A DNA stretch of 33,246 nt from Pseudonocardia sp. (GTDB lineage: Bacteria; Actinomycetota; Actinomycetes; Mycobacteriales; Pseudonocardiaceae). The notes under the pieces were generated by a model. The model had not been told where the DNA came from. It did no database searches and worked only from the letters and a program-made list of their open reading frames with translations. Location of the stretch: assembly GCA_016794615.1 (NCBI GenBank), contig JAEUJO010000248.1, positions 1-33,246 of the forward strand, written 5' to 3'. Positions 21,201-29,215 of this stretch are shown here, piece by piece. The position numbers and the translations under genes are program-made. Positions within the stretch are counted from its first letter, which is position 1. Each line of letters starts with the position of its first letter.

Positions 21201-24200
21201 TGCACCCGGACGTCGCGGGTCGGGCCGCGTGCGCCGACGTCGCCGACGAGGCCGAGTTCGCCGCGCGGGTCGAGACCGACCGCCGCCGCCCGTTCGACCT
21301 CGCCGACCCCCCGCTGGCCCGGCTGACCGTGCTGCGCAGGCCGGACGGCACCGACGCCCTGCTGTTCACCTACCACCTGCTGCTCTGGGACGGCTGGTCC
21401 CGCGAGCTGGTGCTGCGCGACCTCTTCGCGCACTATGCGGGCCGCACCCCGCCGCCCCCGCCCGCCGCGTTCACCGACTACCTGGGCTGGCTGGCCCGGC
21501 AGGACCGGGCAGCGGCCGAGCGGGCCTGGGTCGAGGCGTTGGCCGACCTCGACGAGCCCACGATCCTCTACCCCGCCGCCGCGGGCACCCGCCCCGTGCT
21601 CGCGACGAGCCTGGCGCTGGAGCTGTCCGAAGCCCGGACCGCGGGACTCGTCGCGCAGGCCAAGGCGTGCGGCGTCACGCTCAACGGGTTGCTCGGCACC
21701 GCGCTGGCGATCGTGCTCGGGTACGCCACCGGCCGCCCCGACGTGGTCTTCGGCAGCACCGTCGCGGGCCGCCCCACCGAGCTCGACGGCATCGACGAGG
21801 TCGTCGGCGTCTTCCTCAACACCGTGCCCGTGCGGGTCACCCTGCACCCCGGCGAACCCGTGCGCGCGGCCGCGGCGCGGTTCCAGGCCGACCGGGTCGC
21901 GCTCATGGCCCACGAGTGGCTCGGCCTCGGCGACATCCAGCGTGCGGTCGGGCGCGGCACCGTGTTCGACAGCCTGTTCGTGCTGCAGAACTTCCTCGAC
22001 GACGACACGTTCACCGACCTCGAAACCGAGCACGGCATCGTCGACGTCACCGCGGTCGACGCCACCCACTACCCGCTCACCTGGGTCGCGACCCCCGGCC
22101 GGCGGCTGCGGATCCGGCTGGAGTACCGACCCGACGTCGTCACCGCCGCGGCCGCCGAAGCGCTGCTCGCGCGGCTGGAGCGGGTGCTGGAGCACGCCGA
22201 CCCGGACACCCCGGTGGCGGCTCTGCCGATCGACGGGCCGATCGACGGGCCCACCTCGCTCGACGGGACCGCGGAGCCGGTGCTGCCGGAGACCGTCGCC
22301 GAGATGCTGGCCGCCCAGGCCGCGCGCACTCCGCACGCGCCCGCCCTCACCTGCGGCGCCGACACCCTCACCTACGCCGAGCTGGACGCCCGCGTCAACC
22401 GGCTCGCCCGCTACCTGCTCGCCGAGGGCGCGGGCCCGGAGCGGATCGTCGGGCTGGCGCTGCCCCGCACGCCCGACATGGTCGTCGCCCTGTTCGCGGT
22501 GCTGCGCACGGGAGCCGCCTACCTCCCGTTGGAGCTCGACCACCCCGACGAGCGCCTCCGGACGATGGTGGACGACGCCCGGCCGCTGCTCACGCTCACC
22601 GCGGGCCGCCTCGACGGCATCCGTGTCGACCGGCTCGACCTCGACGGCTTCTCCGCCGCCCCGCTCGCCGACGCCGAGCTGGGACGGTTCGCACCGGGCG
22701 TGCCCGACCGCCTCGCCCACGCGGCGTACGTGATCTACACGTCCGGCTCCACCGGCCGTCCCAAGGGCGTGGTGACACCGTATGTCGGGCTCACGAACAT
22801 GCAGCAGAACCACCGCGCCGCGATCTTCGCGCCCGCCGCGCGCGGCCGGGTCCTGACGATCGCGCACACGGTGTCGTTCTCCTTCGACATGTCGTGGGAA
22901 GAGCTGCTGTGGCTGGTCGAGGGCCACCACGTGCACGTCTGCGACGACGAGCTGCGCCGCGACGCGCCCGCCCTGGTCGCGTACTGCGCCCGGCACGGCG
23001 TCGACGTGGTCAACGTCACCCCGACCTATGCCCGCGCGCTCCTGGACGAGGGCCTGCTCGACCACCGACCCGCGCTGGTGCTGCTCGGCGGTGAACACGT
23101 GCCCGAGACGTTGTGGGCGACGCTGCGGGACGCGGACGGCGTGCTCGGCTACAACCTGTACGGCCCCACCGAGTACACGATCAACACCCTCGGCGCGGGC
23201 ACCATCGACAGCGCCACGTCCACCGTGGGCAGGCCGGTCGCCAACACCCGGTGCGCGGTGCTCGACCCCTGGCTGCGGCCGGTGCCGCCGGGCGTGCCGG
23301 GGGAGCTGTACGTGAGCGGTCCGGGCCTGGCCCGCGGCTACCTCCACCGGCCCGGGCTCACCGCCGAACGCTTCGTCGCGGCCCCGGGTGGACGGATGTA
23401 CCGCACCGGCGACCTGGTGCGCGTCCGCGCGGACGGCCTGATCGACTTCCTGGGCCGCACCGACGACCAGATCAAGATCCGCGGCTACCGGATCGAGCTC
23501 GGCGAGGTGGAGGCGGCGGTCGCGGCCGCGCCCGGCGTGCGGCACGCGGCCGTGCTCGCCGTACCCGACGGCACGGGCAAGCGGCTGGCCGCCTACGTCG
23601 TGCCCGCCTGTCTGGAGCTCGCCGACGTCCGTGGCGCGGTCAAGGCCCGGCTCCCCGCGTACATGGTGCCCACGGCGTGGGCCGCGGTCGACGCCCTGCC
23701 GCTCACCGTGAACGGCAAGCTCGACCCGGCCCGGCTCCCCGAGGCCCGGTCGCTCGGCGTGGGCGGGCGGACCGCCGCGTCTGACCCCGAGCGCGCGCTC
23801 TGCGCCCTGTTCGGCGCGGCGCTGGGCGTGGCCGACTACGGCGTCGAGGACGACTTCTTCGACCGCGGCGGCCACTCGCTGGTCGCCATCCACCTGCTCG
23901 GGCGGATACGGGCCGAGCTCGGCGCGGCGGTGGGCCTGCGGGACCTGTTCGACGCCCGCACCCCGGAGCTGCTCGCGCCCCGGCTCGGTACGGGCTCGGC
24001 GCGGCCCGCGCTCACGGCCCGCCCGCCCGACGACCGGCCCGCGCCGCTCTCGCCCGCGCAGGAGCAGCTGTGGCTGCTGCACCGCCTCGACCCGGCGTCC
24101 ACGGCCTACCAGTACCCGCTGGTCATGCGGCTGGGCGGCCTGCTCACCCGCGATGCGCTGGCCGCCGCGCTCGCCGACCTGCTCGACCGGCACACCGTGC

Positions 24201-27200
24201 TGCGCACCGTCCTTTCCCCCGACGGCCAACACGTGCGCACCGACGCCGAAGTGCCGATCACCGCCGACGTCGACGAGCTGCTGCGCCGCCCCTTCGACCT
24301 GGCCGCCGAGCTGCCGATCCGGGTGGCCGTGGTCGAGGAGGCGGACGGGGCGACCGTGCTCGGGCTGGTGCTGCACCACGTCGCGATGGACGAGTGGTCC
24401 GACCGCGTGCTGCTGCGCGACCTCTCCACCGCCTACGCCGCCCGTCGGGACGGTCATGCTCCGCAGTGGACTCCACTGGCCGTCCAGTACGCCGACTACG
24501 CCCACTGGCACCGCACGCTGCTCGGCGACCGCGCGGACCCGGAGAGCGGGCACGCCACCGCCGTCCGGTTCTGGCGCGAGCAGCTCCGCGGGCTGCCCGC
24601 GGCGATCCCGCTGCCCGCGGTGTCGCCGGACGTCCCGGTCGGCACCGGGCGGGCGGGCCTGGTCACCGCGGAGCTGGCGGCCGCACTGGGCGCACGGCTG
24701 CGGGCGCTCGCGGCGGCCGAGTCGGCCAGCGTGTTCATGGTGCTGCACGCCGCCGTGGCCGCGCTGCTGCACCGGCTCGGCGCCGGGGAGGACATCCCGA
24801 TCGGCACCCCCACCTCGGGCCGCGGCGACCCGGCGCTGGCCGAGCTGGTCGGCTACTTCGTCAACACGGTGGTGCTGCGCACCGACCTGTCGGGCAACCC
24901 GAGCTTCACCGAGCTGCTGCGCCGCGTCCGCAGTACCGACCTGGCCGCGTTCGAGCACGCCGAGCTGCCGTTCCAGCAGGTGGTGGAGGCGGTCAACCCG
25001 CCCCGCGCGACCGGCCGCAACCCGCTGTTCCAGGTGATGCTCGGGTACCTGACCCGCGCCGCCGACGACGGCGAAGTGCTCGGGCTGCCCGTTGAGTGGC
25101 TCCCGCCGCGCGAGGCCACCGCGAAGTTCGACCTCGACTTCACGTTCGTCGAGCACGGCGACGGCTTCACGCTGCAGCTGGAGTACGCGGCCGACCGGGT
25201 CGACCGGGCCGCCGCCGAGCGGCTGGCCGAGCGCTTCGTCGGCCTGCTCGATCGGGTGGTGGCCGACCCGGACCGCCCGGTGGGGTGGATCGACGTCCGC
25301 ACCCCCGCCGAGGCGGCCGCGCCGGTGATGGCGGTGGTGCCCCGCGACGTCGGCTCGGCCACCGTGCCGGAACTGCTGGCTGCGGCAGCGGCCGCCCACC
25401 CCGACGCGCAGGCCGTGGTGGCGGGGGGCAGGCGGTTCACGTTCGCGGAGCTCGCCGACCGCGTCGGCCGCATCGCGGCCCTCCTGCGTGCGCGTGGGGT
25501 GGGTGCGGAGGACGTGGTGGCGATGGCGCTGCCGCGGGCGGAGGTGGTGCCCGCGTTGCTGGGGGTGCTCGCCGCCGGTGCCGCCTACCTGCCGTTGGAG
25601 CTGAACCAGCCCGCGCAACGGATGGCGTTCGTGCTGGACGACGCCGCTCCGGCGGTGGTGCTGACGACGTCGGGGCAGGTGCTGCCCGAGGGTGGCCCGC
25701 CGCGGGTGGTGCTGGATCGTGAGCCGCTGCCGGATCCGATCGGGTTCGCGGTGCCGGATCCCGACAGTGCGGCGTATGTGATCTACACGTCGGGGTCGAC
25801 GGGGCGGCCGAAGGGCGTCACGGGCCTGCACCGGGGGTTGGCGAACCTGTTCGGATCGCATCGGGTCGACCTGATCGAGCCGACCGTGCGCCGCCTGGCT
25901 CGGGACGGGTTGCGGGCGGTGCACGCGGCGTCGTTCTCGTTCGACGGGTCGTGGGAGCCGTTGCTGTGGCTGTTGGCCGGTCACGAGCTGCACGTGGTGG
26001 ACGAGGAGGTGCAGCTGGATCCGGCCGCGCTGCTCGCGTACCTGTCGGAGCAGGAGATCGATCTGGTCGACCTCACGCCGACCTACCTGCGGGAGCTGGA
26101 TGCGCTCGGCTTCCTCGCCCACGATCACGACAGGCCTGCGGTGATCCTGGTCGGCGGCGAGCACACGCCGCCTGCGTTGTGGCGGCGGTTGTGCGCGCTG
26201 CCGCACTCCGAGGTCCACGACCTGTACGGCCCGACGGAGTTCTCGGTGGACGCCTACGGCTGGCACGGCCCCGGTGTGGGGCCGGTCGCCGGCAGGGCGG
26301 CGCCCGTCGCGAACACCACCGCAATCGTGCTCGACGACGCCCTGCTGCCGTGCCCGGACGGTGTACCCGGCGAGATGTACCTGGCCGGGCCGGGCCTCAC
26401 GCGGGGGTACCTACGTCGTCCCGGGTTGACCGCCACGCGGTTCGTCGCCTGCCCGGGCGGCGGGCGCATGTACCGCACCGGCGACCGCGTCCGGCGCCGC
26501 ACCGGCGGCACGCTGGAGTTCCTCGGCCGGGTCGACGACCAGGTGAAGCTGCGTGGTATCCGCATCGAGCCGGGGGAGATCGAGTCGGCGCTGGCGGCCC
26601 ACCCCGACGTCGCCCGAGCCGCCGTCGTGCTGCGCGAGGACCGGTTGGTGGCCTACGTCGTGCCCGCGGGCACGCCGTCGGATGCGCTGCCCGGGGCGGA
26701 GCCGTCGGCTGGGGCGCTGCCCGGGGCGGAGCCGTCGCCCGGGGCGCCACCCGGGGCGGAGCCGTCGCCCGGCACGCCACCCGCGGGGGAGCCGTCGCCC
26801 GGCACGCCACCCGCGGGGGAGCCGTCGCCCGCGACGCTGCCCGCGCGTCTGTCCGTCGCGCTGCGCGCGCACCTGTCCGCCGCGCTGCCCGAGGCGTGGC
26901 TGCCCGCCGTCTACGTCGTGCTGCCCGAGCTGCCGCGTACCGTCGCGGGCAAGCTCGACCGGGCGGCGCTGCCCGCGCCGCCCGCAGCGCCGACCGGCTC
27001 GGGGCGCCCGCCCGCCACCCGCACCGAGCAGGCGCTGGCCCGGCTGATGGGTGACGTGCTCGGGGTGTCCGCGGTGGGCGTCGACGACGACTTCTTCGCG
27101 CTCGGCGGCCATTCCCTGCTGCTCGTGCGCCTCGCGACCGCCATCCGGCGCGAGCTGGGGGTCGACCTGACCATTGCCCGGCTGTTCACGGTGCCCACCG

Positions 27201-28015
27201 TGGCGACGATGGCTCGGCTGATCGACGGCGAGCCGCCCGTCGGTGACGCCCTCGCACCGGTGCTGCCGCTGCGGATCGGGGCAACCCGCCCGCCGCTTTT
27301 CGTGCTGCCTCCCGCGTCCGGGCTGACGTGGCAGTTCGCCGCCCTCAAGCGCCATCTGCCCGCCGACATCCCGCTCTATGGTCTCCAGGCGCCCCGGTTC
27401 AGCCGCACGACCGAGCTTCCCACGACGCTCGCCGCGCTCGCCGCCGAGCACATCGAGCACATCACCCGGATCGCGCCGGACGGCCCGATCCGGCTGCTGG
27501 GGTGGTCGTTCGGCGGCTCACTCGCCCATGAGCTGGCGATACGCCTCGCCGCCGCGGGGCGTGACGTGGGGTTCGTCGGCATGCTCGATGCCTACCTCGA
27601 CACCCCGAGCGCGGACGGCCCGGCGGACGGGGACCTCGCGGGCCTGCTCACCGAGCTGGGCTACCCGCCACCGTCGGCGAACCCGACCCTCGGCGAGGCG
27701 GTCGCGATCCTCCGCGGAGCCGACGGGATCGCGGCCGCGCTCACCGACGACCAGGTCGCGGCCGTCGTCGCCAACTACGTGGAGAGCGACCGGATGGTCG
27801 CCCAGGCGCGGCCCGGTGTGCTCGCCGCCGACGTGTTCTTCGTCGAGGCCACCGTGCCCGAGCAGGGCTTCAGCGGTTCAGCCGCGGCGGGCTGGACACC
27901 GTATGTGCGGGGGACGCTGCGGGTCGTGCCGGTCGCCTGCGGCCACTCGGAGATGCTCGACCCGGCCGTGCTGGTCGCGCTGGGCCCCCTGATCGCCGAC
28001 GCTCTGGGGTCCTAG
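10052..28015 (+). CDS. Siderophore NRPS, 3' part: rest of C2, A2-PCP2, modules 3-6 and thioesterase
   Basis: 5987 residues open without interruption to the TAG at 28013. Domain order: (C2)-A-PCP, C-A-PCP-E, C-A-PCP-E, C-A-PCP, C-A-PCP-TE. A GTG at 10088 could be called as a start, but it falls inside the C2 domain with no ribosome site, so this is the continuation of the gene that starts at 6340. The exochelin MS genes are split into FxbB and FxbC; here the module 2-3 junction (about 12300-12340) is fused. C3/C5 and A3/A5 are very alike, suggesting internal duplication. Odd features are given separately: C3 and C5 lack the catalytic His, a palindrome lies in the A4-PCP4 linker, and A6 has a tandem repeat. 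Regulation should be from the iron box at 2474. Confidence 0.93.
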   Translation, partial: LTVGDVVAGAWGVLVGRLTGRADVTFGLTVAGRALPVPGIEEIVGLCLNTVPARVRFAPGERLTEALSRFAGAQRDTLDVQHAALGTLQARLGVSELFDTLVVIEHPAEPDRDGVAILDVVEAPHYPVTLMVRPGGPDRGLRLTATHDRRLVDADTADRLLRQYERLLTAVADDERCAVSIADPGSHAWGAPAAAEQTVLAMLPPPSARLAVLCGAEHLDHAGLHEQGGRLAHALRAAGVCRGDVVAVATQRGVEMAVAVLGVLRAGAAILPTDPGYPAARLELMLRDAAPACVLTDAACARSLPPHDRPTLLIAAAIADATGTYTADLTGDDAATVLYTSGSTGRPKAVVGTHAALANRLAWARAAWSGRMRVAKSSLSFVDGTTELLGGLVAGAPVVIADDRTAADGAALGRLVATTGADQLLAVPSLAAALADTAPEHLRGLHRVITSGEALTPDVVAALAAAAPDAEIVNSYGSSEVAGDVLTAVVAPGVAPVPLGAPAPGVTVHLLDTALTPAAVGEVYVGGVQNARGYLGAPGGTACRFVADPFTPGGRLYRTGDLGRWNAHGQVEFLGRVDDQVQINGFRVEPAEVEAALIRRAGVEDAVVAARGGRLNAYIVGDADPALLLTLLRAELPAHLVPATVTPLDRVPLLPNGKRDRAALPDPGLTASAPAAPATPRTATVAACFAAVLAAPVGPDDDFFTFGGDSIAAIRVVNLLARDGIVLTTGDVFRLRTARAVDAELPGVTPAAPAAPGPVVSDAEWALSPLQRGVYYQASTELAAANTYLAQNVFVLDRRVDVAALTRAFGELLDHHPTLRACFVTDERGVPVQRVPAAVTPVVAEVHAPDEAAFTAVVEADQATPFALDRPPLIRLTVVHRPGRDALLLTSHFLLFDGWSRELVLRELFDRYADRTPAPPAAGFPDYLAWLQTRDPTASGAAWRSALAGSEPTLVVPEAVGRPPMRSHRVLASLSTEETTRLTEQSRRAGVTLNALVTAALGIVLGYQTGRTDVLFGTTVAGRPTELPGIDAVIGLFLNTVPVRVRAGGATTAAELARRAQADRLDLAPHEHLGLGEIQKVAGQEQLFDTLFVLQNFLADDTFTDLEREQGIVGVEYTDTTHYPLTWVATPGANLALKLEYRPDVVTADAARLMLDRFVTVLAALGTDLAVPVGELDLVLPAERRAHAARWRAAEHPIGTATIADLLAERAAADPAACALVCGAERLTFAELEARVDAAARLLRAHGAGPERIVALGLPRGVDNVVALFAVLRAGAAYLPLELDHPVEHLAGLLADAGPVLLVSTVPELVARFGGPAVTPADAAPADLPVADEDPHRLERPAYVIYTSGSTGKPKGVVTPYRGLTNMQLNHRAEIFDPTARGRRLRVAHTVSFAFDMSWEELLWLVEGHEVHVCDEELRRDATALVAYCRRERIDVINVTPGYARHLFAEGLLDPGVHPPKLVMLGGEAVSDAVWARLREPGGPAGYNLYGPTEYTINTLGAGTADSPTPTVGTPIWNTRGYVLDALLRPVPAGTVGELYIAGAGLARGYLNDTARTAVRFVADPARAGGCMYRTGDLVRERPDGNLDFLGRGDDQVKIRGHRVELGEVQAALTALPEVRDAAALAVDDPADPTAGKRLAAYLVPEPSGADPAAVRAALAERLPAHLVPGLYAVVDRLPLTGNGKLDVAALPTPSAPGGGRTRGARDERERLLCAIYADVLGVAEVGIDDDFFVAGGDSISSIAVSGQARRAGLPVTPRDVFRRRTVAALVAALPADLAAAGDRTVDDGVGAVAMTPMLAETHAAATPLRHFFQAMPFRAPAGLTRPELDTVLAAVVAAHPMLRAVLGEDGTLSVPSSDQAAVPVVGTEEEAIAALDPHRGAMVAAAWTPGAAEVLLVIHHLVVDGVSWRILGADLARAAAGRPLDPEPTSFRTWSRSTADPTVNYAAELDHWRDVLATADAPLGRRPADPAVDTAATVATHTITLPAAVSRDLLARGPAYHGGVEDVLLAGFALAVRAWRPRDQVLLSRESHGRESDADLARTVGWFTSIHPVRLDPGTLSWADVRAAGPALAHAAKAVKEQLRAVAGTGLGYGVLRHLRGALDGAPPQILFNYLGRFGDDADAADWAATGPLREGVAPDNPAMTLEVNAHATGDVLTATVTYPTGLFDAADITLLAERWTDALAALAGCAELTGHTPSDFPLVTLQQSDVDAFADAEDLLPLLPLQEGMYVHSALAGPGADPYVVQQVATLVGPLDPDRLRRAVEAAVARHAALRASFRELDDGRVVQLIAPSSAPPWRVLEHEDEIAAELDAPFDLARGPVLRYALHSASPTEHRLVETMHHILADGWSYPLVFSDILAAYAGEPLAAPATTFRDHVEAVVAADRDAARATWSRALDGVTPALLHPGVIGGGQRHRRVHRWLPPDVTAALAAAARARGITVSTLVHGAWGLVLGGRLGRSQVVFGSTVSGRGGSLPGVESVVGLLINTLPMTMAWRPDEPVGAVLTRLQEQQTEVLDAQHVGLAELARLAGVRSFFDSIVVVENFPAVTSAAATDLRCTGFTGTDAPHYPVSLVAFPGERLSCELTYDPAVLGEPAAAALLAEVDGLLTAFARGLDTPVADLLPARVADASGTLADPWPAADPAAVALVCGAERLTHAELDARINRLAHELVARGVRPESRVAVALPRSVDLVVALVAVARAGGCAVPLDAAAPPARTAFVLADAAPVCLVSDVPGALPTVLVDAVPRHPTSPPVVGLDPGNAAYVIYTSGSTGTPKGVAVTHRNATALFAAAAERFTLGPTDVWTMFHSAAFDFSVWEMWGALRHGGRLVVVDQDTARDPRRFLDLLRAERVTVLSQTPSACYALLTEDTGRLALRYVVFGGEALDPARLRPWTSAGPTLVNMYGITETTVHVTFRELTAADRDSVIGDELPGLVVRLLDERLRPVPPGAVGELYVAGDQLARGYLDRPGLTATRFVANPFGPGRLYRSGDLARRTPGGDLVYVGRSDQQVKVRGHRIELGEVEAALLAVDGVANAAVAVRDGRLVAYPVGAAHPDLIRERLAAALPSYMVPAAYLPLDALPRTVNGKLDRDALPDPTSHPRDAPRTAPAGCEDTAGVRSGPEATLRALIAEILKVPAVGPDEDFFTLGGDSIIAIQLVNRARRAGVSFTPRDVFVHRTPAALAALTPQVAPPREDGVGEVPLPPIVARSAELGGPIHRHNQADLLVTPAGRTHEQITALVTALVRRHDALRLRLHRPAPMLWSLEVRADAATAVQRVDAAGLDAAALRERIATASDAATDRLDPDAGALLAAVWFDRGPAQAGRLLLVVYHLAVDGVSWRILTDDLRTWDGGAQPDPVGTPLRAYARLLAEEAGRVGRLGEFEHWASTLAPGGELDPARTTVGQTVGALREHELWLTPAATRAVLDTGDVTAALAAGLRAAADTWRAAHGGDPAAPLVLDVERHGREELGDTDLSRTVGWFTSIAPVRLPAGATLAEVRELLAAAPDRGLGFGLLRYGNPRTAPALARLGTPQVLLNYLGRFADTGGDWDPAPEADALRTAPDPDLGAPYLLEVNAAVHDSPAGPRLRAVLSYADEGLAGFADGWAHALGEVGVPEDAVWPLSPLQEGLFVQARLAGDADVYHAQNVFAFAGRLDVDRLAAAWTAVLRRHPAIRLGFGEAGAAGAAVAGGSGAAVGPGPSGGGAPARPVARLHPDVAGRAACADVADEAEFAARVETDRRRPFDLADPPLARLTVLRRPDGTDALLFTYHLLLWDGWSRELVLRDLFAHYAGRTPPPPPAAFTDYLGWLARQDRAAAERAWVEALADLDEPTILYPAAAGTRPVLATSLALELSEARTAGLVAQAKACGVTLNGLLGTALAIVLGYATGRPDVVFGSTVAGRPTELDGIDEVVGVFLNTVPVRVTLHPGEPVRAAAARFQADRVALMAHEWLGLGDIQRAVGRGTVFDSLFVLQNFLDDDTFTDLETEHGIVDVTAVDATHYPLTWVATPGRRLRIRLEYRPDVVTAAAAEALLARLERVLEHADPDTPVAALPIDGPIDGPTSLDGTAEPVLPETVAEMLAAQAARTPHAPALTCGADTLTYAELDARVNRLARYLLAEGAGPERIVGLALPRTPDMVVALFAVLRTGAAYLPLELDHPDERLRTMVDDARPLLTLTAGRLDGIRVDRLDLDGFSAAPLADAELGRFAPGVPDRLAHAAYVIYTSGSTGRPKGVVTPYVGLTNMQQNHRAAIFAPAARGRVLTIAHTVSFSFDMSWEELLWLVEGHHVHVCDDELRRDAPALVAYCARHGVDVVNVTPTYARALLDEGLLDHRPALVLLGGEHVPETLWATLRDADGVLGYNLYGPTEYTINTLGAGTIDSATSTVGRPVANTRCAVLDPWLRPVPPGVPGELYVSGPGLARGYLHRPGLTAERFVAAPGGRMYRTGDLVRVRADGLIDFLGRTDDQIKIRGYRIELGEVEAAVAAAPGVRHAAVLAVPDGTGKRLAAYVVPACLELADVRGAVKARLPAYMVPTAWAAVDALPLTVNGKLDPARLPEARSLGVGGRTAASDPERALCALFGAALGVADYGVEDDFFDRGGHSLVAIHLLGRIRAELGAAVGLRDLFDARTPELLAPRLGTGSARPALTARPPDDRPAPLSPAQEQLWLLHRLDPASTAYQYPLVMRLGGLLTRDALAAALADLLDRHTVLRTVLSPDGQHVRTDAEVPITADVDELLRRPFDLAAELPIRVAVVEEADGATVLGLVLHHVAMDEWSDRVLLRDLSTAYAARRDGHAPQWTPLAVQYADYAHWHRTLLGDRADPESGHATAVRFWREQLRGLPAAIPLPAVSPDVPVGTGRAGLVTAELAAALGARLRALAAAESASVFMVLHAAVAALLHRLGAGEDIPIGTPTSGRGDPALAELVGYFVNTVVLRTDLSGNPSFTELLRRVRSTDLAAFEHAELPFQQVVEAVNPPRATGRNPLFQVMLGYLTRAADDGEVLGLPVEWLPPREATAKFDLDFTFVEHGDGFTLQLEYAADRVDRAAAERLAERFVGLLDRVVADPDRPVGWIDVRTPAEAAAPVMAVVPRDVGSATVPELLAAAAAAHPDAQAVVAGGRRFTFAELADRVGRIAALLRARGVGAEDVVAMALPRAEVVPALLGVLAAGAAYLPLELNQPAQRMAFVLDDAAPAVVLTTSGQVLPEGGPPRVVLDREPLPDPIGFAVPDPDSAAYVIYTSGSTGRPKGVTGLHRGLANLFGSHRVDLIEPTVRRLARDGLRAVHAASFSFDGSWEPLLWLLAGHELHVVDEEVQLDPAALLAYLSEQEIDLVDLTPTYLRELDALGFLAHDHDRPAVILVGGEHTPPALWRRLCALPHSEVHDLYGPTEFSVDAYGWHGPGVGPVAGRAAPVANTTAIVLDDALLPCPDGVPGEMYLAGPGLTRGYLRRPGLTATRFVACPGGGRMYRTGDRVRRRTGGTLEFLGRVDDQVKLRGIRIEPGEIESALAAHPDVARAAVVLREDRLVAYVVPAGTPSDALPGAEPSAGALPGAEPSPGAPPGAEPSPGTPPAGEPSPGTPPAGEPSPATLPARLSVALRAHLSAALPEAWLPAVYVVLPELPRTVAGKLDRAALPAPPAAPTGSGRPPATRTEQALARLMGDVLGVSAVGVDDDFFALGGHSLLLVRLATAIRRELGVDLTIARLFTVPTVATMARLIDGEPPVGDALAPVLPLRIGATRPPLFVLPPASGLTWQFAALKRHLPADIPLYGLQAPRFSRTTELPTTLAALAAEHIEHITRIAPDGPIRLLGWSFGGSLAHELAIRLAAAGRDVGFVGMLDAYLDTPSADGPADGDLAGLLTELGYPPPSANPTLGEAVAILRGADGIAAALTDDQVAAVVANYVESDRMVAQARPGVLAADVFFVEATVPEQGFSGSAAAGWTPYVRGTLRVVPVACGHSEMLDPAVLVALGPLIADALGS
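12340..16665 (+). other. NRPS module 3: C3-A3(N5-hydroxyornithine)-PCP3-E3
   Basis: C3 (12340-13600) has HFLLFDGWS at 12725-12751, so the second, catalytic His of HHxxxDG is Phe. A3 (13650-15115) gives D-M-E-N-M-G-L-I-N-K, one residue from the D-M-E-N-L-G-L-I-N-K code of the hOrn module of CchH. Its FDMSWE loop (Asp at 14237) is one residue shorter than in GrsA. PCP3 has its Ser at 15266 (GGDSI). E3 has HHLVVDG at 15749, [12 protein letters not shown] and FNYLGR. Output: D-hOrn. In exochelin MS this residue is acylated on its hydroxylated side-chain nitrogen, creating a backbone hydroxamate. Confidence 0.87.
16700..20915 (+). other. NRPS module 4: C4-A4(threonine)-PCP4-E4
   Basis: C4 (16700-17930) follows an E domain and has a normal HHILADGWS at 17081-17107. 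A4 (17980-19345; Asp235 at 18500) gives D-F-W-S-V-G-M-V-H-K, one change from the classical Thr code D-F-W-N-V-G-M-V-H-K. The A4-PCP4 linker contains a dispersed palindromic repeat read in frame (19354-19424). PCP4 has its Ser at 19517 (GGDSI). E4 (19665-20910) has YHLAVDG at 20054, with the first His replaced by Tyr but the catalytic second His kept, plus [12 protein letters not shown] and LNYLGR. Output: D-allo-Thr made by alpha-epimerization of L-Thr. Confidence 0.86.
19354..19424 (+). repeat. Dispersed palindromic repeat inside the NRPS A4-PCP4 linker
   Basis: This 71-base stretch lines up with the 71-base palindrome at 28023-28093 over its whole length: TCGCACCCC near the left end, CTCGCACC, the CGCCGGCGG core, GGTGCGA, and GGGGTGCGAAGTG at the right end, with one-base indels. 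It can still fold through CCTCGCACC (19376-19384) and GGTGCGAGG (19395-19403). It is read in frame as a Pro/Ala/Arg-rich linker with an added Cys. It looks like a copy of a mobile or dispersed intergenic palindrome tolerated in a flexible inter-domain linker. The other PCP linkers lack it. Confidence 0.75.
20920..23990 (+). other. NRPS module 5: C5-A5(N5-hydroxyornithine)-PCP5
   Basis: C5 (20920-22215) has HLLLWDGWS at 21374-21400, with Leu for the catalytic second His. It resembles C3 closely (shared [15 protein letters not shown]) although its donor is D-configured and C3's is achiral. A Gly/Ala-rich insertion lies at about 21105-21190. A5 (22285-23735; Asp235 at 22886) gives D-M-E-N-L-G-L-I-N-K, the hOrn code of CchH. 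PCP5 has its Ser at 23876 in GGHSL, the type not followed by an E domain. Output: L-hOrn, the fifth and last residue of exochelin MS. Confidence 0.87.
24035..28010 (+). other. NRPS module 6: C6-A6(unassigned)-PCP6-TE
   Basis: C6 (24035-25290) is LCL-like, fitting an L-donor from module 5, with HHVAMDEWS at 24374-24400 (His kept, Gly of DG is Glu). A6 (25350-26975; Asp235 at 25943) reads D-G-E-D-L-G-L-V-D-K. The acidic residues suggest a basic substrate (ornithine-, lysine- or arginine-like), but I know no exact match. Its FDGSWE loop shares the one-residue shortening of the hOrn A domains. It contains a 30-bp tandem repeat before its last motif. PCP6 has its Ser at 27113 (GGHSL). The thioesterase (27270-28010) has GWSFGGS with the nucleophile Ser at 27506 and GHSEM (His near 27944), and would release a linear or cyclic product. 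Confidence 0.83.
26678..26827 (+). repeat. Five tandem 30-bp repeats within adenylation domain A6
   Basis: Units at 26678, 26708, 26738, 26768 and 26798, each ending GAGCCGTCG, with a partial sixth unit to about 26845. The last two full units (26768-26797 and 26798-26827) are identical. They encode ten-residue Pro/Gly/Ala repeats ending in EPS ([20 protein letters not shown], then [10 protein letters not shown] twice). The array sits between VAYVVPAG and the segment leading to AGKLDR, a short loop in other A domains here. Multiples of 30 bp keep the frame, so copy number could vary freely. Confidence 0.93.
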
Positions 28016-28022
28016 CGCGGCG

Positions 28023-28093
28023 CACTTCGCACCCCTAGCGTCACTTCGCACCCCGCCGGCGGCGTGCGAAGTGACGCAAAAGGGTGCGAAGTG
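28023..28093. terminator. Long palindrome between convergent NRPS and binding-protein genes
   Basis: The arms 28023-28051 and 28064-28093 are near-perfect inverted repeats of 29-30 bases (CACTTCGCACCC ... GCGTCACTTCGCAC against its complement, with a short mismatch in the middle), around a core that is itself palindromic (CCGCCGGCGG). The element begins 8 bases after the NRPS stop and ends 24 bases before the stop of the leftward lipoprotein gene, so it is placed to end both transcripts. The related copy at 19354-19424 shows it is a repeat family, not only a terminator. Confidence 0.8.
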
Positions 28094-28116
28094 GGGCCAG
28101 GGGCCGGGCGCCGGGG

Positions 28117-29145
28117 TCAGCCGGCCTTCGACAGGTCGGCCACCGGCGTGGCCGGGTTGTTGTCGGTCGCCGCGGCGAGCTGCGGCACCAGCACGTCCAG
28201 TGCGTAGGCCAGCGCGTTCGGCCCGCTGTAGGCCAGCGCGCCGGCCAGCGGCGTCTCGAACGTCGTGTAGAGCGTGCGGTCGTCCTGCACGACCTTCAGG
28301 CGGGCGAACGTCGGCGAGGCGAGCATCGACTCCTTCGAGGCGCCGTTGACGAACAGCACGTCGCGGTCGAGCAGGTCCACCCGCTCCTCGCTGATCTCGG
28401 CCTGGTCCTGCTGCGCCCCGAACCCGAGCGCGTCGAAGACGGCGCGCCGCGGGTCACCGGCGGGCAGCAGGTAGTGGCCGCCGTTCTCCGGCCCGAAGTC
28501 GGCGACCAGCGTCTTGCCCGCGAACTCCGGGTGCGCCGACCTGGCCGCGTCGATCTTCGACTTCACGGTGTCGACGAGCTTCTGGGCCTCGTCGGGCTTG
28601 CCGAGCGCCGTGCCGGTGAGGAGCGTCTGCGCGTCCCACGGCGTCTCCTCGTCCGGGTACTCCTGAGACTGCACGACCGTTGGCGCGATCTTGCTGAGCT
28701 TGTCGTAGGTGGCCTGGTCGATCGTCTCGTAGATGGCGAGGACCAGGTCGGGCTTCTGCTGCGCGATCGCCTCGAGGTCGATCTCCTCCGAGAACGTCGG
28801 TAGCGGCTGCCCCTTCAGCGCGGAGCTCACCCACGGGTAGCTCGAGTAGTCCTCGAACCACGACCGGGTGCTGACCGGGACGACGCCGAGCGCGAGCACG
28901 AAGTCCTGGTCGTTCCAGCCGACGGTGACCACGCGCTCGGGCTCGGCGGGGATGGTGGTCGACCCGAACTTGTGCTCGATGCTCACCGGGAACGCGGGGG
29001 AGGCCGACGGTGGCGCGGCGGGGGCGGCGGGCGCCGGTGGCAGGTCGGACGGCGTGCCTCCGCACGCCGCGAGGAGCGCGCTCGCGGCTACGGTGGCCGC
29101 GATGCTCAGCCAGCGCCTGCCGAGCCATCGGGGTGGATCGATCAC
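28117..29145 (-). CDS. Ferric-siderophore-binding lipoprotein (FecB/FepB-type)
   Basis: Extracellular binding protein that would capture the iron-loaded siderophore and hand it to the FecCD permeases encoded downstream. With the GTG at 29145 as start the product has 342 residues; AGGAG lies 6 bases ahead. An upstream TTG at 29160 is in frame but has no ribosome site. The N-terminus has arginines (GRRWLS, possibly Tat-like), a hydrophobic stretch and a lipobox LLAAC with Cys at residue 28, then a Pro/Ala-rich spacer. The fold follows with typical segments: PERVVTVGWNDQDFVLALG, EAIAQQKPDLVLA, DVLFVNG. It corresponds to FxuD-type proteins of exochelin loci. Divergent from panD across a strong iron box. 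Confidence 0.93.
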   Translation of the reverse strand: MIDPPRWLGRRWLSIAATVAASALLAACGGTPSDLPPAPAAPAAPPSASPAFPVSIEHKFGSTTIPAEPERVVTVGWNDQDFVLALGVVPVSTRSWFEDYSSYPWVSSALKGQPLPTFSEEIDLEAIAQQKPDLVLAIYETIDQATYDKLSKIAPTVVQSQEYPDEETPWDAQTLLTGTALGKPDEAQKLVDTVKSKIDAARSAHPEFAGKTLVADFGPENGGHYLLPAGDPRRAVFDALGFGAQQDQAEISEERVDLLDRDVLFVNGASKESMLASPTFARLKVVQDDRTLYTTFETPLAGALAYSGPNALAYALDVLVPQLAAATDNNPATPVADLSKAG

Positions 29146-29161
29146 ATCTGCTCCTGTCAAA

Positions 29162-29184
29162 TTAGGTTAGTGTTACCTAACCTA
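29162..29184. promoter_or_regulatory. Iron box shared by the binding-protein gene and panD
   Basis: TTAGGTTAGTGTTACCTAA (29162-29180) matches the DtxR/IdeR consensus at 16 of 19. The longer element also contains a perfect inverted repeat, TAGGTTAG and CTAACCTA, with a 6-base spacer (29163-29184), so overlapping binding of two repressor dimers is plausible. It lies in the 70-base gap between divergent starts at 29145 (minus) and 29216 (plus). It is the strongest of the three boxes seen, and it puts panD and the reductase under iron control. Confidence 0.88.
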
Positions 29185-29215
29185 TCGACAGCCTGTACTC
29201 AGCGAAAGGCGGGTC

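Noticed and set aside
22229..22252. Tandem 12-base duplication (IDGP IDGP) in the C5-A5 linker
   Set aside because: Two short copies in a flexible linker; too small to signify anything.
6061..26266. Very long antisense open frames (1400 to 2200 codons) opposite the NRPS
   Set aside because: They are the usual mirror of GC-rich codon use; their products are rich in Arg, His, Gly, Gln and Val with no domain motifs, while the sense strand shows complete NRPS motifs.
26678..26845. CRISPR-like array
   Set aside because: The 30-bp units are contiguous with no unique spacers and are translated in frame inside an A domain; it is a minisatellite.
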